Source: Okeanomitos corallinicola TIOX110
Lineage (GTDB): Bacteria; Cyanobacteriota; Cyanobacteriia; Cyanobacteriales; Nostocaceae
Direction of reading: 5' to 3'
Assembly: GCF_038050375.1 (NCBI RefSeq)
Contig: NZ_CP150886.1
Span: 3,699,318-3,763,317 of the forward strand
Length of the DNA stretch: 64,000 nucleotides
In this document: piece after piece, positions 9,217 to 17,259 of the stretch
How the letters are laid out: each line of letters opens with the position of its first letter
How positions within the stretch are numbered: position 1 is the stretch's first letter
Notes under the pieces: model-generated
Told to the model about the DNA's origin: nothing
The model's input: the letters and a program-made list of their open reading frames with translations, nothing else
The model's database searches: none
Translations under genes and position numbers: made by a program

Positions 9217-10233
9217 TTAAACCAAAGACAAAGAGTAGACTTGACCATCAATTAATAGCCTAGTTATACCCTTAGCTTGGAGATGGTTACTAGCCTTGTG
9301 CAGCATCCTACTATCAGGGACTTTAATCACGCGATCGCGCTTAGTAGAAAAGCGTTTAGCAACTCGATGATTATCAAAGATAGGTAGAGTTTTTTGCTGG
9401 GTTTCAATCACAGGAATAGGGCCCAAATCACCGAAATCCTTGAGAGGTCTAGTAATTAATTCCGCAGAACGGTCAATCACCAAATAACAAGTTTTGGGCA
9501 AATGTGCCACCGACAATGGTAAAACCTGAACCGGAGCTTCTCCGGGTCTACGATTTGTGAATAGAGGAGTAGGTTCTTCAAAATCGTCGTCGTCAAACTC
9601 TTCCTCATCATCATACAAATCATCATCCAAATCATCCAAATCATCAGATTCATTGAGTAAATCGTCATCAAACATATCGTCAATAACTTTACCCGCTGGG
9701 GTTTCATCATCAATGACTTTTTTGTTAATCCGAGGAACTTCTGATAGTTTGGGTTTAGGAGTTTCTACCTCCTTAATTACTTCCCTAATTATGGGTAGAT
9801 CAGGTTTTTCCGTAGCGGAAGAACGGGTTTTTACCCTTCTAATTGCCGGAATTTGGCGTTGTTCCTCCTCTTGAGTTTGATCCTCTTGAGGTTGAGGAGT
9901 TTCTGTAAGAGGTGATTTGCTCTCTTCCAGCTTGAGCAAAACTGGGGAAGGCTGATCATTGGTTTCTGGTGATGTATCTGTCTGTCCACTCAACAGTGGT
10001 AGATCATCATAGTTGACCTGCGCTCTGCCTTCAGGGGTTCTAGCAGCACGTTTTAAAGAAACAAGATATTCGTAATCTTCTTCTGGTAAGGTACTTTTGA
10101 GTAACCTGCTAATTGTTGAGTTACTTACTCCATAGCGTTCTGCCAAAGTCGAGGTGGTTTCGGCAGTTTCTCTATATAACTTGAGAATTTCTTGTTTGTC
10201 AGAATCTGTTAATTTTCTCACGGTAGACACCAA
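9217..10233 (-). CDS. Helix-turn-helix protein with long acidic linker
   Basis: 338 residues. The first about 50 residues form a transposase-like/resolvase-like helix-turn-helix (KQEILKLYRETAETTSTLAERYG, then VSNSTISRLLKS). The middle is low in structure and very acidic (a run of Asp/Glu around 185-225, DDLDDLDDDLYDDEEEFDDD). The C-terminal about 90 residues look folded (CYLVIDRSAELITRPLKDFG; LLIDGQVYSL). There is no DDE catalytic core, so it is not a functional transposase. Its start is 5 bp from the stop of the upstream membrane protein gene, so the two are probably one transcript. Role unknown; a DNA-binding regulator is the simplest inference. Confidence 0.85.
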   Translation of the reverse strand: MVSTVRKLTDSDKQEILKLYRETAETTSTLAERYGVSNSTISRLLKSTLPEEDYEYLVSLKRAARTPEGRAQVNYDDLPLLSGQTDTSPETNDQPSPVLLKLEESKSPLTETPQPQEDQTQEEEQRQIPAIRRVKTRSSATEKPDLPIIREVIKEVETPKPKLSEVPRINKKVIDDETPAGKVIDDMFDDDLLNESDDLDDLDDDLYDDEEEFDDDDFEEPTPLFTNRRPGEAPVQVLPLSVAHLPKTCYLVIDRSAELITRPLKDFGDLGPIPVIETQQKTLPIFDNHRVAKRFSTKRDRVIKVPDSRMLHKASNHLQAKGITRLLIDGQVYSLSLV

Positions 10234-10238
10234 ATTGA

Positions 10239-11120
10239 TTAAGTTCGTTTGCGTCCACTGGTACGCCGTTTAAGGCTCATTGATGCTTCGTATTCCAGAG
10301 CAGCACCCATACCAAATAACACTCCGCTAAATATCCAGAATACTTCTAGTATGTCTCCACTTTCGTAATTTGCAATAGAGTTAGTGGCATATTTAAACCA
10401 CATATCTGCAATGTAGAGGCAAAATGCAGCGGCTGCAATCATTCTCCAGGAAAGGGAAACTTTTCCTCCCCAAAACGCTAATAACATAATTGTAGCGATA
10501 ATTAACAGCAGCACATCACTGACTATGTAAAACCAATCTACTGCTATTTTTACTTTGAGCAATAAAGGATCTAATTCTGGTGAAGGGGCTGGATTTTGCT
10601 GGGCAATAAACCAGGCAATCAGAATTCCCACAACTCCAATTGCAAACACAATCAACCATTGCCAGATTTCCAAAGTAATCCGTCGGGAGAACAAGGCTAG
10701 GGACATACCTATACCCAGAAGCAGATAATTGAGGACATAAAACGCATCAGCAAAAGATATATCTGCTTCTTGTTTTTGAATTAGTTCTGTGTAGCCAAAC
10801 ACTAGACCACCTATAAAATAAGCAGACATTCCCAAACCAATAAATAGCCAAACCTTGCGATTACTGATAATTTGGGTACTTTGCCAATTTCGCCAGCAGA
10901 GAACAGCTGCACTTAAAAACGCAAGGATTTCAAAAATGTATGTTCCCACCGAGTACCAGGTTTCACGAATTTCTTTACCACTAGCAGGATCAAGAGTTTT
11001 GGCACTGAACAACAAAAAGTATAACAGGGCTAACACTGCCCAGCTAATGCCCATCAAAACTATCCTTTGTGTTGTGAAAAAAGGTTGGGCTTTGTACGTA
11101 GTGTCGTATGAATTAGTCAT
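10239..11120 (-). CDS. Conserved multi-spanning membrane protein
   Basis: 293 residues with about eight hydrophobic segments, for example IVLMGISWAVLALLYFLLF, VWLFIGLGMSAYFIGGLVFG, WQWLIVFAIGVVGILIAWFI and VLLLIIATIMLLAFWGG. The C-terminus is basic (SLKRRTSGRKRT), suggesting a cytoplasmic tail. No transporter or enzyme signature was recognised. It is followed after 5 bp by the helix-turn-helix gene, suggesting co-expression. Confidence 0.85.
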   Translation of the reverse strand: MTNSYDTTYKAQPFFTTQRIVLMGISWAVLALLYFLLFSAKTLDPASGKEIRETWYSVGTYIFEILAFLSAAVLCWRNWQSTQIISNRKVWLFIGLGMSAYFIGGLVFGYTELIQKQEADISFADAFYVLNYLLLGIGMSLALFSRRITLEIWQWLIVFAIGVVGILIAWFIAQQNPAPSPELDPLLLKVKIAVDWFYIVSDVLLLIIATIMLLAFWGGKVSLSWRMIAAAAFCLYIADMWFKYATNSIANYESGDILEVFWIFSGVLFGMGAALEYEASMSLKRRTSGRKRT

Positions 11121-11301
11121 AGGTTTTCACCAGGTAAATGCACTGTAGCTGTATTTTGAGTTAATCAATCAATGTCGTATGTAATAGTTGATAAATCAGG
11201 CAGTATTTGATTCTAAAACAACGATTAGTAGCTGTAAAATATTTATTCGCAACTACTGAGAGTGAATTTTTGAATACCAAATAGTTACCGTAATATCCAT
11301 A

Positions 11302-11961
11302 CTAATGCCAAAGTTTACCGAGTGGAGACTGATTTAACCAAGCGAGAAAAACTAAGAGTTCATCATCTTCCATGTCTTGTAGCCTGTCCTCTAATTGATG
11401 TGCAAAGTTTGTGTCACCAAAATATATTTTTCCTAGCTTGTGCAGTTCTTCCAGGAGAATAATGACATGAGTTTCTTGCCAAGTAGGCAGTTTTGGCATT
11501 TGTGAAGGTTCAACGGTGATTAAAGCTTTTGCTGACTCTGGGGAAGATACTTGGGGAAATTGTTTTTGCTGTAGTACCCCAGTAATATCTTTCTCAAATA
11601 ACTTGACTTGGCGATTACCTAGTAAATCTTCAATATCCATGTAAACTGCTTGTAACAACAAGATACTCGCTAAGGTCAGTATTTCAGCACTACTATGGCT
11701 ACCCGTATCCGTACCTAACTGTTCCAAGCGGATTTTTCCCCAAACGCTAAAGCGTTCTGGTTCTTCTAGTAAAACACAGGCTTTACCTCGATTATCGGTA
11801 AGGGATCTCCATAGTGCTTTTGCTTCTACTTCTTGACTAGCTTTGAAAACACTTACTAAGCGAAAGGTTTGCCCCTGATAACTGAGGATCGGCACCTGCT
11901 GATCCCTCGTTGGGTGCTGAACAGTAGATATTTCAACATCCTGACGTTTAAGAATAAACAT
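11302..11961 (-). CDS. Conserved cyanobacterial protein of unknown function
   Basis: 219 soluble residues with no signal peptide or transmembrane segment. It opens with a strand-rich region (VPILSYQGQTFRLVSVF) and contains a KACVLLEEPERFSVWGKI segment, then a helical C-terminal half (ETHVIILLEELHKLGKIYFG; LEDRLQDMEDDELLVFLAWL). No catalytic motif was recognised. It is separated from neighbours by about 180 bp and 300 bp, so it appears monocistronic. Confidence 0.8.
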   Translation of the reverse strand: MFILKRQDVEISTVQHPTRDQQVPILSYQGQTFRLVSVFKASQEVEAKALWRSLTDNRGKACVLLEEPERFSVWGKIRLEQLGTDTGSHSSAEILTLASILLLQAVYMDIEDLLGNRQVKLFEKDITGVLQQKQFPQVSSPESAKALITVEPSQMPKLPTWQETHVIILLEELHKLGKIYFGDTNFAHQLEDRLQDMEDDELLVFLAWLNQSPLGKLWH

Positions 11962-12191
11962 GGTACTTGCAACTAATTCCTCAGAGGGGCTGTTTTGATA
12001 AGGGATGTATCATTGTTTTGGGCGATATGGCCAAAAGTATAATAGTTTATATTATGGTGAATTAAAATTAGACGTTTGCCAAATACTTTACCAGTATACT
12101 GGTTCAGGAACATCAGTATTTACATGAAAAGAATTCTTTCACAGATGATGGCATACATTAAATTTACACATAGAAAATTTTTATTTTCCTC

Positions 12192-12221
12192 TTGCTAATT
12201 ACTGCTAAAAAGATATATAAT
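12192..12221 (+). promoter_or_regulatory. Predicted promoter of tRNA-Arg
   Basis: TTGCTA (12192-12197) and TATAAT (12216-12221) are separated by 18 bp and lie about 40 bp upstream of the mature tRNA start. The rest of the 11962-12260 gap shows nothing else recognisable. Confidence 0.55.
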
Positions 12222-12260
12222 GTTTTACGGTAACTTTCTAAAAAGTTAATTTTTAGGTTT

Positions 12261-12333
12261 GGGCGCGTAGCTCAGTGGATAGAGCAATTGCCTTCTAAGC
12301 AATCGGCCGCAGGTTCGAATCCTGCCGCGCTCG
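12261..12333 (+). tRNA. tRNA-Arg (anticodon UCU)
   Basis: A full cloverleaf can be drawn: acceptor GGGCGCG/CGCGCTC (one G-T pair) plus discriminator G, D arm with GCTCAGTGGATAGAGC, anticodon stem ATTGC/GCAAT around loop CTTCTAA (anticodon TCT at 12294-12296), and T arm GCAGG-TTCGAAT-CCTGC. CCA is not encoded. It decodes AGA. Confidence 0.97.
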
Positions 12334-12358
12334 TTAAAAACAAGCAAATAAGAGTTTT

Positions 12359-12907
12359 TCAGTTTTTTATGGATGTCAAACCTAGTAAGGATTCTGCTGC
12401 TTTTGTTGCTACTAATTCAGAAAGCTGAACTTGATGTATTGTTACTAAGCTTTCCTGAATAAAGGAATCTCTGACTTGGGCTTTTTCCGCGCTGTTAAAG
12501 GAAGTTTCATAAAAGATTTCTTTGATACCAGCAGAAATGATTAACTTTAAACAAGATAGACAAGGTTCTAAAGTTACGTAAATACTAGCTCCATCTGTTG
12601 ATATACCATATTTAGCAGCTTGGGCGATCGCATTGGCTTCTGCGTGTACAGCCCTTGATGGTAAGGTTTTACTGGCATCACAACTACTTAAGTCTGGGTA
12701 GCAGTATCCTTGAGTTGTACAATGGGCAGATCCTGATGGTGAACCATTGTAACCTGTGGCTACTACTTGTTTATTTTTGACTATTACAGCACCTACTGGA
12801 AAAGCTAGACAGGTTGAGCGAGTAGCTGCTAGTTTAGCCAACATGAGAAAGTATTCATCCCAAGTTGGTCTTTGATGGTGTTCGTGAGATAGGTCAATAT
12901 CTTGCAT
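12359..12907 (-). CDS. dCMP deaminase family protein
   Basis: 182 residues of the cytidine/deoxycytidylate deaminase fold, converting dCMP to dUMP, the substrate of thymidylate synthase. The zinc site is complete: HAEANAIAQAA (His and catalytic Glu) and PCLSC (two Cys). An extra Cys/His group (AHCTTQGYCYPDLSSC) between them matches the dCMP-deaminase subgroup with a second zinc. The alternative label ComE-type deaminase belongs to the same family. It is the last of four minus-strand genes with deoxypyrimidine links, 57 bp after the deoxyribosyltransferase-like gene. Confidence 0.93.
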   Translation of the reverse strand: MQDIDLSHEHHQRPTWDEYFLMLAKLAATRSTCLAFPVGAVIVKNKQVVATGYNGSPSGSAHCTTQGYCYPDLSSCDASKTLPSRAVHAEANAIAQAAKYGISTDGASIYVTLEPCLSCLKLIISAGIKEIFYETSFNSAEKAQVRDSFIQESLVTIHQVQLSELVATKAAESLLGLTSIKN

Positions 12908-12964
12908 AGGTTGTTAATTTTAAAATTGATTCTACTGCTTTGCTGACAATAAAAATCTTATATT

Positions 12965-13390
12965 CTATTGCTTCCAATTTAATAAGAAGGTTTTTAACTG
13001 GTTTAAAGCATCTTCATGATCATTAAACTGAATTTCAGCAATCACAGTGGGAATACCACGAGGAAATCTTGATATCCGCTTTCCTGTTTCGTACAGAAGA
13101 ATAATGGGAATTTTGTTACTCTCTGCATAAGCTAATTCCATTCCTACACCAAAAGAAAGCGAACCAAGATAAGCAATAACCAAGTCTGATATACTTACTT
13201 GCTGCTTATCTTTATCGAACACCTCACGGGGAGTAATATCAGGATTATTTACTGGATCAGTGTGTAGGTGCGGTACATAAGGTTGAAGACCTACTTCTTC
13301 ACAAACAGCACCTATTTTTTCATACAGTGCTTTAGTTTCTGCTGGGTTTTTAATATCAGTGAGCGCACCAGATACATATACTTTGTACAT
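12965..13390 (-). CDS. Nucleoside 2-deoxyribosyltransferase-like protein
   Basis: 141 residues with a Rossmann-like NDT/DNPH1-type layout. These are the N-terminal strand MYKVYVSGALTD, an Asp-containing ISDLVIAYLGSLSFGVGMEL stretch whose Glu is placed like the catalytic nucleophile of the family, and IPIILLY. Members cleave or exchange the base of deoxynucleosides or deoxynucleotides; the exact substrate cannot be told. It sits between a dCMP deaminase and a dCTP-deaminase-like gene, which supports a role in deoxynucleotide salvage or clearance. Confidence 0.8.
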   Translation of the reverse strand: MYKVYVSGALTDIKNPAETKALYEKIGAVCEEVGLQPYVPHLHTDPVNNPDITPREVFDKDKQQVSISDLVIAYLGSLSFGVGMELAYAESNKIPIILLYETGKRISRFPRGIPTVIAEIQFNDHEDALNQLKTFLLNWKQ

Positions 13391-13515
13391 TTTTATAAAT
13401 CACCTTGCATTACAAGTTAGTTTATTTCTTTTGGTGTTGAATAACCAAAGATTAATTTTTTCAGGGAACACAACAGTTAAGATATGAATATCTTTAAGAA
13501 GGAAGTTGAAGAAAA

Positions 13516-14361
13516 CTATTTCTTTGGGCTTGGAGTTAGTGTTGTATTCGTTGGACTGAGATTAGGATTTGGAGGAGAGTTGAAATAAGTAAGTGCTGTA
13601 AATAAAGCTGATATTCCCGCAAATAATGTAGCTGCTAATATACCTCCTCTATTCCATCTAGTATCTTCACTTGAACCTAGAAAACTTATTAATGTATCTT
13701 TTAAATCTTGTTTAAGGTTTTGATATTCCTCTGATTCGTACATCATTTTTTCTCTAAGTTTTCTGCTATCCTTCATCCAAAGATTTTCTGTTTTATTATA
13801 AAATTCTGATATCGCTTGACTATTTGGCTTTCCCTCAATCAAATCCATTCTTCCAGGGTTATCGGAGTCTGGATTAGTTGAGGAACTTAATTTTTCAATA
13901 GCCATATAGGCAATTGGTTTGTTAACATTTCTCACATCAATTCGTAGTGGTTTATCTGAAAGATTATGTAGGGGTATACAAAGAACTCCTGCCCAACAAG
14001 GATTAACTCTTGTACCAATATGACCTAAGCCCTCTGATGCTTGTTCAACTACAGAATAAAGTGGACCTCGAAATTGATTACTAAGCCAAACTGATTCATC
14101 AGTCCATACCAAAGCAGTATCTCTTGGTGGTATGTAGAAAAATTTCTGTTCTTCGTTAGGCTTATCTGGCTTTGGTTCTGTTTGAATAAGTAAGGGTTGC
14201 TGTAGTCCTATTGAATAAGCATTTTCACTAGCAGTAAAGCATAAATCAGTGGCACGTATGCTGCCTTTTAGACGTTTTGATTTGGGAGATGGTTTAAGAG
14301 GATGAAAATATATCCCTTTACCAAGCTCCCTAATAATATCTCGATCACTCAAAACAGACAT
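13516..14361 (-). CDS. Membrane-anchored dCTP-deaminase/dUTPase-fold protein, probably catalytically altered
   Basis: 281 residues. The start MSVLSDRDIIRELGKGIYFH is that of dCTP deaminases. The beta-rich region to about residue 165 follows the same trimeric dUTPase-type fold (FFYIPPRDTALVWTDESVWL; HNLSDKPLRIDVRNVNKPIA). The usual Arg/Ser substrate loop (RSS-x-AR) reads VVEQASEGLG here. The catalytic Glu of the strand normally reading LELxN is replaced (CIPLHNLS). About 70 helical, charged residues follow, then one transmembrane helix (GGILAATLFAGISALFTALT) and a Pro-rich tail. It may sense or bind nucleotides at the membrane rather than deaminate. It is 72 bp downstream of the thymidylate-synthase-like gene. 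Confidence 0.75.
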   Translation of the reverse strand: MSVLSDRDIIRELGKGIYFHPLKPSPKSKRLKGSIRATDLCFTASENAYSIGLQQPLLIQTEPKPDKPNEEQKFFYIPPRDTALVWTDESVWLSNQFRGPLYSVVEQASEGLGHIGTRVNPCWAGVLCIPLHNLSDKPLRIDVRNVNKPIAYMAIEKLSSSTNPDSDNPGRMDLIEGKPNSQAISEFYNKTENLWMKDSRKLREKMMYESEEYQNLKQDLKDTLISFLGSSEDTRWNRGGILAATLFAGISALFTALTYFNSPPNPNLSPTNTTLTPSPKK

Positions 14362-14433
14362 GAAATACTCCCTGACCTTTAGACAGCATGAGAATTTTCT
14401 ACAACCGTTCCCAATATGGTTGCTTGTTAGCGG

Positions 14434-15966
14434 TTATTGATCTTGAACATAAGGCTTGTCAATTTTAATACAGTCTACAGCTTTTTGTAATTCCATCCCT
14501 AAATATGCAGCATGATCTGGACGTATCGCAGGAGAAGCAGTACAAATTTCTCTAACTAATTTCAAGGCATTTTTACCAGAGTAACAACCGACTATTTCAC
14601 CACTCCCAGGAGTTGTATGAGTAACTACGATTTCACCATTTGCTACTTCTATTAAAAAATTACCTGCTGGGTCAGCATAATCTAATTTTCTGCAAACAGC
14701 TGCATATTGCTGTTTAATCAGTTGTTCTGCATTACTCCAAGTATCATCATAAATGTGAGCAGATTGACTAATAGTCATCAATGGTCCCATTCGTAAATCA
14801 TATTCAGAACGTTGATTAATTTGATCTCGAATATGTTTTTGCAAAGCCCTTAAACCCATTGCATTTGCTGGCCAAGCAGCAAACATATCATTACTTCTTA
14901 AAGTTGCAGTTAATGATAATTCATTATCCACAACTCGCAACCAAATATGATTCAAACAAGGACTACCACCTTTTTCATGATCTTTGACATCCCATAAGGT
15001 CATAACTGCACTAGCAGCGTCAATTTCTCCAATTAACTTATCAACAACTTGTTCGATTTGATCTTTCCCAAACCAAGAACGCAAACGCTGTCCATAGGTA
15101 TATTTCACACCTTCCCGACTAGGTGCATCATCTAAAACTTGAGAAATATATTCTGTTAAAAAACTTCTATCTATTGGTAAATAATTGGGTTCAGGAAAAT
15201 AAAAATCCTCTGGTTCTTCGGTGACAACTGCCATTAAATCAATTAATTCTTGCCATTTTCCATCATAACCTGTGGGTCTAATTGTACCTGTGGTTTTAAT
15301 CCGGTGAATGATTTTTACCCATGTTTCGGCAATGGTTTTACCTTCTATTCTGTGTCCGTAGCGTGTACCTGGTAAAACTGTGGGTTCAATTGTCAACATG
15401 GGAAATTCTAAAGGAGTTCCCCAAGGTTCAATTGTTGGTTTTTGAGCGTAAAATTGGATTTTTTCTACTGCTTCGGAAATTGATTTTGCTTCTACAACTT
15501 CCAAAGACTGACGTAATTTTTCTAAGGCATTAATATCAATTTCTATATCAATATATCCAGGAATCTGAGAACGAATTACCCAAGATTTGCGGCCAGTATC
15601 ACTGATATTTTCTTCAACACCAGAATTAAAAAAGTCTAATAGACACTGAGAAGCACCTGCATTTCTATCTTCTTTAGTAGCGTTAATAATCACTAAATAA
15701 CGAACATGAGGATTTAACAACAGGTTACGAATAAGTAAGTTTATGCCCCTTGTTGGTGAGTATAACTGACCAATGACAGCATAATCTGATGTTTGTAGAT
15801 GTTTGGCGATCGCCTGTTTCACTGTCCAACCCGTAATAATTGCCGTTTGTCCACTTCCGTAAATTAACTGGTTGGGTTTATGCTGCGCTGCATACTGAAA
15901 TTGAGTGATATGTGATTTTTGTATCATTTCTAACGAGAATCCTAAAAATAACCATAAACATAGCAT
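14434..15966 (-). CDS. Thymidylate-synthase-like protein with MtrA-like N-terminal and DUF4346 C-terminal domains
   Basis: Up to 510 residues; a start at 15927 (MIQKSHITQF) is equally possible. N-terminal about 130 residues resemble the MtrA subunit of tetrahydromethanopterin methyltransferase (GWTVKQAIAKHLQ; LIRNLLLNPHVRYLVI). The middle carries thymidylate synthase signatures: YGQRLRSW, PCLNHIW with the catalytic Cys, LRSNDMFAAWPANAMG with the dUMP-binding Arg, Asp and Asn, and AHIYDD. The last 75 residues (DHAAYLGMELQKAV, PYVQDQ) match the DUF4346-type protein at 50819. Since the TS key residues are kept, dUMP methylation is plausible. It leads a four-gene deoxypyrimidine run. Confidence 0.82.
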   Translation of the reverse strand: MLCLWLFLGFSLEMIQKSHITQFQYAAQHKPNQLIYGSGQTAIITGWTVKQAIAKHLQTSDYAVIGQLYSPTRGINLLIRNLLLNPHVRYLVIINATKEDRNAGASQCLLDFFNSGVEENISDTGRKSWVIRSQIPGYIDIEIDINALEKLRQSLEVVEAKSISEAVEKIQFYAQKPTIEPWGTPLEFPMLTIEPTVLPGTRYGHRIEGKTIAETWVKIIHRIKTTGTIRPTGYDGKWQELIDLMAVVTEEPEDFYFPEPNYLPIDRSFLTEYISQVLDDAPSREGVKYTYGQRLRSWFGKDQIEQVVDKLIGEIDAASAVMTLWDVKDHEKGGSPCLNHIWLRVVDNELSLTATLRSNDMFAAWPANAMGLRALQKHIRDQINQRSEYDLRMGPLMTISQSAHIYDDTWSNAEQLIKQQYAAVCRKLDYADPAGNFLIEVANGEIVVTHTTPGSGEIVGCYSGKNALKLVREICTASPAIRPDHAAYLGMELQKAVDCIKIDKPYVQDQ

Positions 15967-16199
15967 TTCCCAAGTTGAAAATTACCATATCTATTTGCTT
16001 TTTTTAACCGAAGACAGAATTTTTACCGTCTTTTTTTAAAATTTGTGTTCAGTGAAAGAGTAAAATCAAGAACAGAGATAAAATTTATACGATAAAATAC
16101 GAAAATTAGTGACCTAGTTTCAATTTCCGAAACGATAGTAGAAATTCCTGTAGCAATAGGTTAGCTTAACTGTAAAATGCAAGCCGCACCCCAGCAGCT

Positions 16200-17150
16200 A
16201 TGGTAAAAGAAATAGCAATTCGTACCACTGGACTCACTAAGCAATTTGAACGCCACATTGCTGTCAATGATGTGGACTTAGAAATACAGACGGGTGAAGT
16301 TTATGGATTAATCGGGCCCAATGGCGCGGGTAAAACAACCTTAATTCGGATGTTAGCCACCGCTGAAGAACCAACTACAGGTGAGATTTATATTAGTGGA
16401 GAACGTTTATTACCAGACAAAAGCAATCCTAAATTAAAGCGTCATCTTGGTTACTTACCTGATGATTACCCACTGTATGAAGATTTAACAGTTTGGGATT
16501 ATTTAGATTATTTTGCCCGTTTATATCGCCTACGACAACCACGCCGTACTCAAAGGCTACATGAAGTTTTAGAACTGATTCAACTTGGTAATAAAAGAAA
16601 CAGCATGATTTCTACCCTATCCAGAGGGATGAAACAGCGCTTGAGTTTAGCGAGGACAATTATCCATGAACCGATATTACTACTTTTAGATGAGCCGGTT
16701 TCTGGACTTGACCCCATTGCCAGGATGCAGTTTCGGGAAATCATTAAAGCTTTGCGAGAAGCGGGGATGACAATCTTAATTTCCTCCCACGTTTTAAGCG
16801 ACTTAGCTGAATTATGTACCTCCGTGGGCATTATGGAATTAGGGTTTTTAGTAGAAAGCGCCTCATTGCAAACCTTGTATCAACGTTTAGCTAGGCAGCA
16901 AATTTTTATCTCAACTTTGGGCAACATAGATGTATTGGTCAGAGAAATCAAAAATTATTCCTTAATAGAAGAGTGGGAGGTAATACACAGTCAGAATAGT
17001 GTGCGGGTAAATTTTTCAGGAAGTCAAGAAGAGGCGGCTGAGTTATTGCGATCGCTAATTAGCCTCGGTATCCCATTAACTAACTTTCATTGTACCCAAG
17101 AAGACCTAGAAAGTATATTCCTGAAATTAGGACATAAACAAGCATCTTAA
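16200..17150 (+). CDS. ABC-2 type exporter ATP-binding subunit
   Basis: 316 residues. A complete nucleotide-binding domain is present: Walker A GPNGAGKTTLIRML (about 39-52), signature LSRGMKQRLSLA (about 138-149), Walker B ILLLLDEPVSGLDP and an H-loop SSHVLSDLAELC. A C-terminal about 90-residue regulatory extension is typical of exporters of the CcmA/YbhF type. The permease gene follows about 110 bp downstream on the same strand, so the two form one transporter. The substrate is unknown. Confidence 0.95.
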   Translation: MVKEIAIRTTGLTKQFERHIAVNDVDLEIQTGEVYGLIGPNGAGKTTLIRMLATAEEPTTGEIYISGERLLPDKSNPKLKRHLGYLPDDYPLYEDLTVWDYLDYFARLYRLRQPRRTQRLHEVLELIQLGNKRNSMISTLSRGMKQRLSLARTIIHEPILLLLDEPVSGLDPIARMQFREIIKALREAGMTILISSHVLSDLAELCTSVGIMELGFLVESASLQTLYQRLARQQIFISTLGNIDVLVREIKNYSLIEEWEVIHSQNSVRVNFSGSQEEAAELLRSLISLGIPLTNFHCTQEDLESIFLKLGHKQAS

Positions 17151-17259
17151 AAGGATTCATAATTCTGAATTCAGAAGATACATATTTCTCCCCCTCTCCT
17201 CCTCTCCCCACACTCAATCAGTTAATAAATCTATATTTTCAACCTTGGAGATTTTTTCT

